Shown: piece after piece, positions 33,986-44,166 of the stretch
Layout: every line of letters begins with the position of its first letter
Position numbering within the stretch: the first letter of the stretch is position 1
NCBI GenBank assembly: GCA_023614405.1
Contig: CM042688.1
Coordinates: 381,473,331 to 381,537,330 of the forward strand
Source: Avena insularis
Lineage: Eukaryota; Streptophyta; Magnoliopsida; Poales; Poaceae
DNA: 64,000 nucleotides
Direction of reading: 5' to 3'
Made by a program: the position numbers and the translations under genes
The notes under the pieces: model-generated
The model's input: only the letters and a program-made list of their open reading frames with translations
The model's database searches: none
What the model was told of the DNA's origin: nothing

Positions 33986-35902
33986 TCAAGTGTTCTCAAA
34001 TGAAGAAGCAAATTTTGTTTTCATAGGAGAAGCAAAATAAATCTTCTCTCTCTTTTTAGGGAAGTGTTCTATACCTTTCTTGAGTGGGAGTTGATATTTA
34101 ATGGTGCCTTCTTTCATATCAATAATGGCACCAACAGTTCTAAGAAAAGGTCTTCCCAAAGTAATAGGACAAGAAGCATTGCATTCAACATCCAAAACAT
34201 AGAAATCAACGAGGTCATAGACATTGTTAACCATAATAAGAACATCATTATGACTCCCCATGAGTTTCTTTTTAGCATTATCATCAAGTGGGACATTCAA
34301 ATAACAATCTTCAAGTGGAGGCAAATCAGGCATATCATAAATCCTTCTAGGCATAATAGAAACACTACTATCAAGATCACATAAAGCTTTGAAATCAAAG
34401 TCATTCACTTTCATATTAATGATGGGTTCCCAACCATCTTCTTGTTTTATAGGAATGGAAGCTTTATGTTTCATCTTTTCTTCTTTAATCTTTATGAGAG
34501 CATCAGTAATGTGTTTTGTAAAGGCCATGTTCATAGCACTAGCATTAGGACTTTTAGCAAGCTTTTGTAGGAACTTAATAACTTCAGAGATATTGCAACC
34601 ATCAAGATCAAAATCAAAATTATCATATGAAGTAGTAGAACTATTACTAGCCTCAACACTAGTGGTGGTGATAGTAGAAACACTAACGTTTCTAGCAATT
34701 TCATCTTCTCTTTCCCACTTATCATGTAATTCAGCTAATAGTCTAACATTTTCATCAATTCTTACTTGTATAGCATTTGTAGCTGCAAAGGGATTATCAT
34801 TAGTTTCAGGTTTAGCAGCCATTTTATTCAAAGAAGATTGAGCTTCAACCAAAGATGCTATATTTCTTTCAGCACTAGAGAGTTTTTCCTCAATAGTTTT
34901 ATTGAAAGCAGTTTGCTTACTAATAAAGTCTTTAAGCATAACTTCAAGTTCAGAGGGAGCACTCCTATTATTGTTGTAGGAACTTCCATAAGCATTACCA
35001 TTGTTGGGAGGATATAGGTTATAATTGTTGTTACCAAAATTATTCCTATAAGCATTATTGCCAAAGTTGTTATTTCTTATGAAGTTCACATCAACTTGCT
35101 CTTCTTGAGCATCCAAAGAAGCTAAAGGGAAATTATTTGGATCAATATGGGCTTTCCCATTAACAAGCATAGACATAATAATATCAATCTTATCACTCAA
35201 GGAGGAAGTTTCTTCAACAGAATTTACCTTCCTACCTTGTGGAGCTCTCTCAGTATGCCATTCAGAATAATTAACCATCATATTGTCTAGAAGTTTTGTT
35301 GCAGCACCCAAAGTAATGGTCATAAAGGTACCTCCAGCAGCAGAATCCAATAGGTTCCTTGAAGAATAGTTCAATCCTGCATAAAAAGGTTGGATGATCA
35401 TCCAAGCAGTCAGTCCATGAGTGGGACAATTCTTTACCAAAGATTTCATTCTTTCCCAAGCTTGAGCAACATGCTCATTATCAGATTGTTTAAACTTCAT
35501 TATTTCACTTCTCATAGATATAATCTTAGCAGGAGGATAGTATTTTCCAATAAAAGCATCTTTGCATTTAGTCCAAGAATCAATACTATTCCTAGTTAAG
35601 GAATTCAACCATTCTTTAGCTTTTACTCTCAAAGAGAAAGGAAACAATTTCAGCTTAATAATATCACCATCTACATCCCTATGCTTTTGCATCTCACAAA
35701 GTTCAACAAAGTTATTTAGATGGGCAGCAACATCTTCATTACCAATACCAGAAAATTGTTCTCTCATAACAAGATTGAGTAAAGCAGGTTTTATCTCAAA
35801 GAAAGTATCTTCGGGCACAGGTGGAGCAATAGGTGTGCTCATAAAATCATTGTTGTTGGTGCTAGTGAAGTCACACAAGTTAGTGTTTTCAAGAGTAGTC
35901 AT
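33986..35902 (-). CDS. Athila-like gag-protease polyprotein, intact frame
   Basis: 638 aa without interruption, starting at the ATG at 35902. The N-terminal half is the retrotransposon gag domain (NLVMREQFSGIGNEDVAAHL, IKLKLFPFSLRVKAKEWLNS, CKDAFIGKYYPPAKIISM, FKQSDNEHVAQAWERMKSL). An asparagine-rich stretch follows (about residues 280-320; FGNNAYRNNFGNNNY), then a predicted coiled coil (FNKTIEEKLSSAERNIASL). The C-terminal retropepsin region has ALCDLDSSVSIMPRRIYD and CPITLGRPFLRTVGAIIDMK. DLDSS replaces the usual DTG or DLGAS, so catalysis is doubtful. No polymerase follows. Gag would form particles, and mobilisation would need pol in trans. No typical CCHC knuckle was seen. Confidence 0.85.
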   Translation of the reverse strand: MTTLENTNLCDFTSTNNNDFMSTPIAPPVPEDTFFEIKPALLNLVMREQFSGIGNEDVAAHLNNFVELCEMQKHRDVDGDIIKLKLFPFSLRVKAKEWLNSLTRNSIDSWTKCKDAFIGKYYPPAKIISMRSEIMKFKQSDNEHVAQAWERMKSLVKNCPTHGLTAWMIIQPFYAGLNYSSRNLLDSAAGGTFMTITLGAATKLLDNMMVNYSEWHTERAPQGRKVNSVEETSSLSDKIDIIMSMLVNGKAHIDPNNFPLASLDAQEEQVDVNFIRNNNFGNNAYRNNFGNNNYNLYPPNNGNAYGSSYNNNRSAPSELEVMLKDFISKQTAFNKTIEEKLSSAERNIASLVEAQSSLNKMAAKPETNDNPFAATNAIQVRIDENVRLLAELHDKWEREDEIARNVSVSTITTTSVEASNSSTTSYDNFDFDLDGCNISEVIKFLQKLAKSPNASAMNMAFTKHITDALIKIKEEKMKHKASIPIKQEDGWEPIINMKVNDFDFKALCDLDSSVSIMPRRIYDMPDLPPLEDCYLNVPLDDNAKKKLMGSHNDVLIMVNNVYDLVDFYVLDVECNASCPITLGRPFLRTVGAIIDMKEGTIKYQLPLKKGIEHFPKKREKIYFASPMKTKFASSFENT

Positions 35903-36148
35903 TTTTTTGTGTTTTCAAATAAGAAAGCAAACTAGTAAAACTATTTTTGTGTGTTTTTGATAACAAAACAAGCAAACCAAACAAAAGTAAACTAAGCAAA
36001 ACAAAAATAACAAAGTAAAGAGATTGGTTATGAGGGACTCCCCTTGTGAAGATGTCCTTGACTCCCAAAGAAGTTTGGAAAAATGCTTGATGGCTCGGTT
36101 TGATGTAGAGCTCGTTGGGAACCCCAAGAGGAAGGTATGATGAGCACC

Positions 36149-36883
36149 TGACAAGTTTCCTCAGTTATGAAACCAAGGTTTAATCGAACCAAGAGAGCAA
36201 GGAAACACCCCAAAGGTGTTGCTAGCTGAGCCTTGGCAGGACGCACTACCGGTGCTAGTAGCAACGTGGAGACCTGCACAACACAACCACAGAACTCTGT
36301 CCCCAACTTGCGATGAGGTTGTCAATCTCACCGTGTTTTGCTGAAAACAAAGGATTAAACGTATGGAATGGAAGGAAGTAAAAGTTTGCAGAAAGTAAAC
36401 ACAAAGCAGTAAACAGTTTATAGATTGTATGTAAAAGAAAAGGACCGGGATCCATAGTTCACTAGAGGTGGCTCTCGTTAAGATAGATAACATGTTGGGT
36501 GAACAAATTACAGCGGGGCAATTGACAAACATCGAGAAAGCATACAAGCATATACTAATCATCTTGACTCCTTTGATACTTTATTGGGCATTACAACATT
36601 ATACATAGACCGCCCTCCAACTGCATCTATGACTAATAATCACCTTCAGGTTATCATCCGAACCCCCTCCAGTATTAAGTTGCAAGAAACATATTATTGC
36701 TTTACGAATTGCGTGTAAAGTAAACAATACGATTGTTCTATGAACAAAGGATTGTTGTTTTCTCCCTAGTAGCAACAACATATCTAGTACCTTAGAGATT
36801 TCTGTCACTTCCCCAGATTACCAGAGGCATGAACCCACTATCGAGCATAAATACTAACTCTTGGAGTTGCTAGCATCTACTTG
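36149..36883 (-). repeat. Truncated LTR-like end of the first Athila-like element
   Basis: Begins TGACAAGTTTCCTCAGTTAT and continues with words typical of Triticeae gypsy LTRs (CCTTCAGGTTATCATCCGAA, CACTATCGAGCATAAATACT). Similarity to that family fades at CTTGGCCAAG near 36883, so the rest of the LTR has been lost. Confidence 0.55.
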
Positions 36884-37091
36884 GCCAAGATAGCTGCCCT
36901 TCTCTTTGCTATCAAGGAAGAAGAAGTTCTGCCTACAAGCGGGTGAGCTGCCCTTCTCTTTGCTATTTGCACTAATTACAACTGCTAGCTGGCTACTGAA
37001 CCTCAAATTCTTCGTTAGCCCAACGCTGACAAACATATTTTGTCCACAGTTTTCTGTCAAGTGGGATCCGCACGGACCCCCCTTACCTTGT

Positions 37092-37620
37092 TACGGTAGT
37101 CCTCTATAGGTACGACTCCAAGAGTAAGTGGTATGGAAGCCATTGTTTAACGATGGAAGAAGTGCATGCGCAGATCTACACTATATCTGGTATGGTTGCT
37201 GCTCTGCGTAATCATGTTGAAGTATGGCCGAAGCAGACTGCAAAGTTCAGCTTCATGGATGAACGTGGCATCATGGTTCCTATAACATGTGACAGTTAGC
37301 TAATTGGGTTGATGAAAAGGTATGCTTCAGATTGCATGTTTGGGAAGTTATGCAACAGTCTTGTTTCTTTAACAGGAAGCGCCGCAAGGTTAGAAACATG
37401 ACTGCCGGTTTAGTCATTTTGCTGCCCGAAGAAATTAAAAACGAGTGGAAATATGATGCTGGACATGATTCTGGTGCCCATTGTCCCGACGATGCAAAGT
37501 ACGTGAAGCTAAGAAAATTGGCACCGAGGAAGAGGAAGAAGGCAGGAAATGAAGAAGCCAGTGGTCGTGAAGGCTTGGCACCCAGGTTACGGAAGAAGGC
37601 TGCTGGCAATGAAGATGCAT
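37092..37620 (+). pseudogene. Unrecognised two-exon gene fragment
   Basis: A frame from about 37092 reads LYRYDSKSKWYGSHCLTMEE, VHAQIYTISGMVAALRNHVE, then FSFMDERGIMVPITCDS, a TAG stop, and LIGLMKR up to an AAAAG/GTATGC donor at 37320. A TTAACAG acceptor at 37375 gives a very short 56-bp intron. The last exon (37376-37620) reads NMTAGLVILLPEEIKNEWKY, DAGHDSGAHCPDDAKYVKL, then a lysine/arginine-rich tail with two similar motifs (LAPRKRKKA, LAPRLRKKA) and a stop. The basic repeats look like nuclear localisation signals. The upstream exons are missing and the family is not recognised. The in-frame stop suggests a pseudogene. Confidence 0.42.
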
Positions 37621-38193
37621 AGTAATGTGTTGAACTTGAACCTATATATGTAATTACATTAAATTCGGAGCTACATGTGTGGCACGTTGCTGGGCGAAAC
37701 AATCTACCCACATTCTCTGAGTAAAATGTACCGTGACTTAGGGTTTGGAAACGCCCGAGTCAGTAGTTGAATACGAAATTTTGATTGTGCCACTGCTATC
37801 TGAAAACACGCAGCACCGGTTCCACGATTGCTGAGGGGAAGGAGGTCTCCAAATACGACGGAATGTAAGTGGCACAGAAAGAAATTATTTAAGCTGCCAC
37901 ACTCCACGAAGCAGCAACTTATTTCAGATGCTACACAACGACGTGACAACATAAACAACAATGTTCTCACTGATAATGCCAAGATGAGGAGGAAATGGGT
38001 ACCACTTTCTGGCCTAATCTTGAGCACGTCTATCTCACCGCCTCTCTGCTCCTGCATCCCCTGCATCTGGCGAAGCTCCCGGATCTCCAGTAACCGGGTG
38101 TACGTGCTTCCACTTTATAAATTGTGGTTGTGCCATTTGCATGCGGCCAAATCCACATAGATTACGTTTAAACAAACCACCAATGTCAGAATA
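37621..38193. other. No gene recognised
   Basis: Overlapping short frames on both strands, with nothing recognisable. It lies between the gene fragment and the CACTA terminus. Confidence 0.3.
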
Positions 38194-38400
38194 CACTAGT
38201 AGAAAAGGGGTCTTTGGTCCACGGTCACGTTCCCAATCCAGGACAGAGATCTAAATCGAGGCAGAAATTGATCTAAATCACAAATTCTTCCACAAATTAA
38301 TCGAGACAGAGATCTAAATCGAGGCATTTCATTAATTCAACCACAAATTCTTCTAAAAAAAGGTGCGATTTCACATCCTACATTAATTCAACCACTAGTC
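38194..38400 (+). mobile_element. CACTA transposon terminus with subterminal repeats
   Basis: CACTAGTAGAAAAGGGGTCT followed by TTGGTCC is the classic Triticeae CACTA terminal sequence. The next 150 bases contain direct subterminal repeats: GACAGAGATCTAAATCGAGG occurs twice (about 38241 and 38305) and CACAAATTCTTC twice. The opposite end (AGACCCC...CTAGTG) was not found before the tandem array, so the element is truncated or its right end is too worn. Confidence 0.65.
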
Positions 38401-38901
38401 AACAATTTCACTTCTGCTGCCGCTGTCCTCCGAGCCACCGACTTCGTCGTCTTTGTCGGACGGAACCTCCACGATGTCCGCATTGTACGCGAGACGTAGC
38501 ACCTCTTCACGGCGAGCGGCGGCGATGACGGTGAACTTGGTCCGTCCAGGGACAGACCAGAACCTGTCCCGCCCTTCTCGGTTGCAGAGATCCCGGTGCA
38601 CCATGCGCGTGTAAACGATGCAGTTGCCAATCTTGGCCTTCCGCTCCTTCTTGAATAGCGCCGGCCAGTACGGGCTGGCCGCCGCGTACCGGGGTAGCGC
38701 CCTCTTCCACACGGGCATCTGGCGGCGGCGCGCCGCGATTTTGCTCTCCATCACGGCTCCACCGGGGGACGAGGAGCGGAGCCACGGCACCCCTGCATAG
38801 CTGATGCGCCATCCGTGGGGCACCGTCACGGCCAGCGGCACAAGGATGTCGAAGTGCGCGAACATTACCGCCTCGTAGAAGTTCAGCGAGGGCATCTCCA
38901 T
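38395..38901 (-). CDS. Unrecognised 168-aa protein
   Basis: A single uninterrupted frame starting at the ATG at 38901. It contains MEMPSLNFYEAVMFAHFDIL, VPLAVTVPHGWRISYAGVPW, a basic middle (KIAARRRQMPVWKRALPRY, LFKKERKAKIGNCIVYTRMV) and an acidic C-terminal tail rich in D, E and S (PSDKDDEVGGSEDSGSRS). No signal peptide or membrane segment is evident. GC content is much higher than in the CACTA terminus beside it. The protein was not recognised. It lies in the same orientation as the GRF-like gene and about 270 bases downstream of it, so both may be cargo of one CACTA element. Confidence 0.5.
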   Translation of the reverse strand: MEMPSLNFYEAVMFAHFDILVPLAVTVPHGWRISYAGVPWLRSSSPGGAVMESKIAARRRQMPVWKRALPRYAAASPYWPALFKKERKAKIGNCIVYTRMVHRDLCNREGRDRFWSVPGRTKFTVIAAARREEVLRLAYNADIVEVPSDKDDEVGGSEDSGSRSEIVD

Positions 38902-39172
38902 GGTGGCGCGGTGGAGATTGGAGAGGGCAAGGGGATGGGCGACGAAGCGACGAGTTGTGGTGCCTCCTATTTTTACACGAGGATGACGAAGCGACGGGCG
39001 GAATATCCAATGGGCATTGGTCAGACAAAAGGAAGTAATGCAGGGTTAAGACAGATTAACCGACGACCAATTTTTTTACTCCTAGGACTCTGGGGCCAAT
39101 AGTTCAGACCACTAGGTCAACAAGTACAACTATTACAACTTAAAAAAGGCACGGAGCTTAAGCTAAATAGAA

Positions 39173-39964
39173 CTAGTTATCACACATCTCCTTGATCTTC
39201 CTAATCTTATCCCTATGCGCATCTTCCTGCGAAATCAAGGATCGAATTGTCTGCTCCTTCCTTTTAGCATCTTCCTTGCACAGCTTCAATTGTTTCTCTG
39301 CATCTTTCCTCATGCACTTGTCAATACTCGTAGTTGTGAACTGCAGGACTTTGTCCTGGTGAAGATCCTTCCTTGCTTGAGTCAGTTCTTGCTCGCTTTG
39401 TATACGGGCCAATCTGGCGTCCCTTTCCTTCTCGACTTTGCTAACCTTGTCTTCCACCCCCATGAGATCTCGCTTATGCTTGGTCGTGTCAACTGGTTCC
39501 CATAGCTTTATGTCAACACTGTTAAGAAGTGAGATGAATGCGGATTCTTTCAACTCAACAGTCATTTCCCATAGTTTGTCCAGCGCTTTCTGCATCGATT
39601 TGGGCCACTCTGGATCTACCCATTTGACAACACCGCAACTTCCGCCTTGCATCATTGCACGATGTCCTTGACACCATAGAAACCTCCTGTCTGCGTTTTG
39701 TCCTTCGAACGCTACAAATTTAGCGGGCACATATCCATATTTACATAGTAGAGGACTGTCTTCATCCGCTAAACCGTGATAGTCGGCGTCATACATCGTC
39801 TAGTTGGCCTAACACATCATACGCGCATGAGTAAACAGAGTAGATCTGGCTCAAAAAATAGATAACTGGCCACAGATGATAGAGATAGAGATGAGACGAC
39901 TCACATCGAAATCACCGTCCCTGTCGTCACGACGCGTTTCCTCGCCATCTCCCCTTGAACCCAT
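39173..39964 (-). CDS. GRF-like zinc finger plus coiled-coil protein
   Basis: Two exons: 39964-39905 (20 aa) and 39799-39173, joined by a GT-AG intron in phase 0, giving 228 aa with no stop. Residues about 38-82 resemble a GRF-type zinc finger: LCKYGYVPAKF, then RRFLWC (C63), then GGSCGVVKWVDPEWP (C75, W80, D82). Only C39 is present where canonical GRF fingers have CxCG, so metal binding would be atypical. Residues about 115-228 are charged and heptad-like (EDKVSKVEKERDARLARIQS, KEDAKRKEQTIRSL), predicting a coiled coil. GRF fingers bind nucleic acid in several repair enzymes; many short GRF/coiled-coil proteins in grasses are of unknown function and associated with transposons. Confidence 0.62.
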
Positions 39965-40390
39965 GGTGAGAGGGGAGGGGGGGTGGCTGCCGGAGAGGGG
40001 ATTGGGATGGAGGCACCGTCGGCTTGCGGCTACGGCAGGATGGGAGTGATGTGGGGAATGTGGCTTCGAGGGGAAGGAAGAGAAGTAAGGGGAGGAAGAG
40101 AAGTAATGGGGACGTGACACTGGGATATGGCCCGCTCAACTCGTGAGTTGTGACACTCGCAACAGGGGAGCCCCCGGTGTTGCCAGTTTGTCCAGAGCAA
40201 GCATGGCCAATCATGCCACAGAACAGACTACTCATAGATCGATCTCATGAAACCATCCCAATCGTCCAAGCGCCCGGATCGAACGGTATGTAACAATCGT
40301 CAAGCAGAACAACTGTGTTAGGGCGTGCCTTCTAGAAGACTCGGTCTAACGCTAAGGTTAGGGCTCTCCTAAGGTTAATTAGTATCCATA
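39965..40390. other. 5' flank of the GRF-like gene and transition to the array
   Basis: AG-rich 5' UTR-like sequence up to about 40130, then unassigned DNA. Monomer-like words start to appear at about 40391 (GCGGTTTATGAAAAGAACAT). Confidence 0.35.
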
Positions 40391-43300
40391 TGCGGTTTAT
40401 GAAAAGAACATGCATCCAATGATACTGGTGGATCTAGCTGTGGTTAATGAGAAGAGTAGACATGCAATGACACTGGTGGATCCATGTGTGGTTAATGAGA
40501 AGAACACACATGCAATGACACCGGTGGATCCTTACGTGGTTTGTGAGAATAACACACATGCAATGACACTGGTGGATCCATGTGTGGTTCATGGGAAGAA
40601 CACACATGCAATGACACAGGGTGGATCCATGCGTGGTCCATGGGAAGAACACACATGCAATGACTCTAGCTGTGGTTCATGAAAAGAGCAGACATGCAAT
40701 AACACTGGTGGATCCATGTGTGGTTCATGGGAAGAACACACATGCAATGACACTGGTGGATCCATGTGTGGTCTGTGGGAAGAACACACATGCAATGACA
40801 CTGGTGATATGTGGTTTGTGAGAAGAACACACATGCAATGACTCTAACTGTGGTTAATGAGAAGAGCAGACATGCAATGACACCGGTGGATCCATGTGTG
40901 GTTAATGAGAAGAACACACATGCAATGACACTGGGTGTGGTTCATGATATGGTTTGTGCGAAGAACACACATGCAATGACTCTAGCTGTGGTTCATGAAA
41001 AGAGCAGACATGCGATGACTCTAACTGTGGTTCATGAAAAGAGCAGACATGCGATGCCACCGATGGATCCATGTGTGGTCTATGAGAGGAACACACATGC
41101 AATTACACCGGTGGATCATTACGTGGTTTGTGAGAATAACACACATGCAATGACACTGGTGGATCCATGTGTGGTTCATGGGAAGAACACACATGCAATG
41201 ATACTGGTGGATCCATGTGTGGTCTGTGGGAAGAACACACATGCAATGACTCTAGCTGTGGTTCATGAAAAGAGAAGACATGCAATGACACTGGTGGATC
41301 CATGTGTGGTTCATGGGAAGAACACACATGCAATGACACTGGTGGATCCATGTGTTGTCTGTGGTAAGAACACACATGCAATGACATTGGTGATATGTGG
41401 TTTGTGAGAAGAACACACATGCAATGACTCTAGCTGTGGTTAATGAGAAGAGCAGACATGCAATGACACCGGTGGATCCATGTGTGGTTAATGAGAAGAA
41501 CACACATGCAATGACACTGGGTGTGGTTCATGATATGGTTTGTGAGAAGAACACACATGCAATGACTCTAGCTGTGGTTCATAAAAAGAGCAGACATGCG
41601 ATGACTCTAAGTGTGGTTCATGAAAAGAGAAGACATGTGATGCCACCGGTGGATCCATGTGTGGTCTATGAGAGGAACACACATGCAATTACATCGGTGG
41701 ATCCGGTCATGGTTTGTGAGAATAACACACATGCAATGACACTGGTGGATCCATGTGTGGTTCATGGGAAGAACAAACATGCAATGACTGGTGGATCCAT
41801 GTGTGGTCTGTGGGAAGAACACACATGCAATGACGCTGGTGATATGTGGTTTGTGAGAATAACACACATGCGATGACTCTAACCGTGGTTCATGAAAAGA
41901 ACACACATGCAATGACACCGGTGGATCCATGCGTGGTTCATGGGAAGAACACACATGCAATGACACCGGTGGATCCTTACGTGGCTCATGGGAAGAACGC
42001 ACATGCAATGACACTGGTGGATCCATGTGTGGTTCATGGAAAGAACACACATGCAATGACACTAGTGATATGTTGTTTGTGAGAAGAACACACATGCAAT
42101 GACACTAGCCGTGGTTAATGAGAAGAGGAGACATACAATGACATCGGTGGATCCATGTGTTGTTAATGAGAAGAACACACATGCAATTACACTGGGTGTG
42201 GTTCATGATATGGTTTGTGAGAAGAACACAGATGCAATGACTCTAGCTATGGTTCATGAAAATAGCAGACATGCGATGACTCTAACTGTGGTTCATGAAA
42301 AGAGTAGACATGCGATGCTACCTGTGGATCCATGTGTGGTCTATGAGAGGAACACACAGGCAATGACACCGGTGGATCCTTAAGTGGTTTGTGAGAATAA
42401 CACACAAGCAATTACACTGGTGGATCCATGTGTGGTTCGTGGAAAGAACAGACATGCAATGACACTGGTGATATGTTGTTTGTGAGAAGAACACACATGC
42501 AATGACTCTAGCTATGGTTCATGAAAAGAGCAGACATGCAATGACACTAGTGGATCCATGTGTGGTTCATGGGAAGAACACACATGCAATGACACCGGTG
42601 GATCCATGTGTGGTTCATGGGAAGAACACACATGCAATGACACTGGTGGATCCATGTGTGGTTCATGTAAAGAACACACATGCAATGAAACTGGTGATAT
42701 GTTGTTTGTGAGAAGAACACACATGCAATGACTCTAGCTGTGGTTCATGAAAAGAGCAGACATGCAATGACACTGGTGGATCCATGTGTGGTTCATGGGA
42801 AGAACACACATGCAATGACACTGGTGGATCCATGTGTGGTCTGTGGGAAGAACACACATGCAATGACACTTGTGATATGTGGTTTGTGAGAAGAACACAA
42901 ATGCAACGACTCTAACTGTGGTTAATGAGAAGAACAGACATGCAATGACACCGGTGGATCCATGTGTGGTTAATGATAAGAACACACATGCAATGACACT
43001 GGGTGTGGTTCATGATATGGTTTGTGAGAATAATACACATGCAATGACTCCAGCTATGGTTCATGAAAAGAGCAGACATGCGATGACTCTAACTGTGGTT
43101 CATGAAAAGAGCATACATGCGATGCCTCTGGTGGATCCATGTGTGGTCTATGAGAGGAACACACATGCAATTACACTGGTGGATCCTTACGTGGTTTGTG
43201 AGAATAACACACATGCAATGACACTGGTTGATCCATGTGTGGTTCATGGGAAGAACACACATGCAATGACACTGGTGGATCCATGTGTGGTCTGTGGGAA

Positions 43301-44166
43301 GAACACACATGCAATGACATTGGTGATATGTGGTTAGTGAGAATAACACACATGCAATGACTCTAGCCGTGGTTCATGAAAAGAGCAGACATGCAATGAC
43401 ACTGGTGGATCCATGTGTGGTTCATGGGAAGAACACACATGCAATGACACCGGTGGATCCATATGTGGTTCATGGGAAGAACACACATGCAATGACACTG
43501 GTGGATCCATGTGTGGTTTCTGGGAAGAACACACATGCAATGACACTGGTGATATGTGGTCTGTGAGAAGAATACACATGCAATGACTCTAGCTGTGGTT
43601 CATGAAAAGAGTAGACATGCAATGACACCGGTGGATCCATGTGTTGTTAATGATAAGAACACACATGTAGTGACACTGGGTGTGGTTCATGATATGGTTT
43701 GTGGGAAGAACACACATGCAATGACTCTAGTTGTGGTTCATGAAAAGAGCAGACATGCGATGACTCTAACTTTGGTTCATGAAAAGAGCAGACATGTGAT
43801 GCCACCGGTGGATCCATCCGTGGTCTATGAGAGGAACACACATGCAATGTCACCGGTGGATCCTTACGTGGTTTGTGAGAATAATACACATGCAATGACA
43901 CTGGTGGATCCATGTGTGGTTCATGGAAAGAACACAGATGCAGTGACACTGGTGATATGTTGTTTGTGAGAAGAACACACATGCAATGACTCTAGCTATG
44001 GTTAATGAGAAGAGCAGACATGGAATGGCACCGGTGGATCCATGTGTGGTTAATGAGAAGAACACACATGCAATGACACTGGGTGTGGTTCATGATATGG
44101 TTTGTGAGAAGAACACACATGCAATGACTCTAGCTGTGGTTTATGAAAATAGCAGACATGCGATGA
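40391..44166 (+). repeat. Higher-order tandem array of 39/43/48/51-bp monomers, left part
   Basis: Every monomer begins with or near TGCAATGACAC or TGCAATGACTC and ends GAACACACA or GAGCAGACA. Four length classes occur: 48 bp (with GGTGGATCCATGTGTGGTTC, hence a BamHI site), 39 bp (TCTAGCTGTGGTTCATGAAA), 51 bp (GGGTGTGGTTCATGATATGG) and 43 bp (GGTGATATGTGGTTTGTGAG). They recur in the order 51, 39, 39, then several 48s, 43, 39, 48. The 51-mer occurs at 40931, 41517, 42192, 42999, 43676 and 44079, giving blocks of about 403-807 bp. Roughly 80 monomers fit. Long reading frames on both strands follow from lengths divisible by three; they break at the 43-mer. No protein is claimed. Confidence 0.93.

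Larger units (their letters stand above)
30217..36883 (-). mobile_element. Non-autonomous Athila-like gypsy element, right LTR truncated
   Basis: Minus-strand order: LTR-like sequence (36883-36149, truncated), leader, gag-protease ORF (35902-33986), long non-coding 3' region, and LTR (31631-30217). No reverse transcriptase or integrase is present. The two terminal sequences are only distantly alike: the right one starts TGACAAGTTTCCTCAG, the left one TGATGTCTACGCAG, and they share little beyond the CCAAGGTTTA..TCGAAC block. No target duplication was found. It may therefore be a recombinant of two related families or two truncated elements joined. Confidence 0.65.

Noticed and set aside
40811..41407. 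198-aa frame in the tandem array as a real repeat protein
   Set aside because: Frames of similar length occur on the other strand and in other blocks; they follow from monomer lengths divisible by three. No start context, promoter or domain supports translation.
40391..44166. CRISPR-like array
   Set aside because: Monomers are contiguous variants of one another with no unique spacers, and the context is a plant nuclear genome.
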